5,775 nucleotides of DNA from Micrococcales bacterium (GTDB lineage Bacteria > Actinomycetota > Actinomycetes > Actinomycetales > Dermatophilaceae): positions 1 through 5,775 of the forward strand of contig JAUNUZ010000170.1 in assembly GCA_030537915.1 (NCBI GenBank). Reading direction: 5' to 3'. Below, piece by piece: positions 5,692 through 5,775 of the stretch. Position 1 is the first letter of the stretch. Each line of letters begins with the position of its first letter. A model generated the notes under the pieces. The model was not told the origin of the DNA. It did no database searches and worked only from the letters and a program-made list of their open reading frames with translations. A program made the position numbers and the translations under genes.

Positions 5692-5775
5692 TCCAACTAG
5701 CCAAACGCCCGGTTGTGCTGTTCTGGAAACCGCTCGCCGGGTCACTTGAGCCACTCCTTCCTTGTCCGCGAGCAC

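Noticed and set aside
5742..5775. Possible C-terminus (ending KEWLK, then TGA) of an upstream minus-strand gene at the right edge.
   Set aside because: Only about ten codons are visible and another frame is also open there, so no call can be supported.
5640..5775. A minus-strand frame entering from the right edge that begins LADKEGVAQVTRRAVS and faintly recalls a LacI-type helix-turn-helix.
   Set aside because: The resemblance stops after one short stretch, and the frame runs on out of frame into ptsI with shadow-like composition.

Overview
The window looks like chromosomal DNA from a high-GC Gram-positive bacterium (Actinomycetota). The support is uniformly GC-rich coding sequence with strong third-position GC, GTG as well as ATG starts, two genes that appear to be leaderless with a TANNNT-type -10 box directly upstream of the start codon, and a typical actinobacterial enzyme I. 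The family or genus cannot be resolved from this sequence alone. There is no rRNA, tRNA, CRISPR array, insertion sequence or phage signature.

Layout from left to right. A six-helix membrane protein of unknown function (57-674, minus) is divergent from a CaCA-superfamily cation/proton or sodium/calcium exchanger (799-1872, plus); the 124-bp gap between them carries a -10-like box close to each start codon. A small cytosolic VOC/glyoxalase-like protein (1971-2354, plus) follows. It converges on a secreted protein built of seven HAF-type repeats (2423-3613, minus), with a GC-rich hairpin in the convergence gap. The right third is ptsI, enzyme I of the phosphoenolpyruvate:sugar phosphotransferase system (3852-5597, minus). 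It is complete, with all catalytic motifs present, and a 13-bp stem-loop lies just after its stop. Its upstream leader (to 5775) contains two small inverted repeats and an AT-rich promoter-like patch.

The genes do not form an obvious pathway. ptsI stands alone here: no ptsH or sugar-specific EII gene is in the window. The exchanger and the unknown membrane protein share a control region, and the HAF protein has its own ribosome-binding site and probably its own promoter. No new multi-gene system is evident. The points that most deserve a second look are the seven-repeat secreted protein (possible single-domain beta-propeller) with a structured leader, the paired leaderless divergent starts, the non-canonical alpha-repeats of the exchanger, and the hairpins flanking ptsI.
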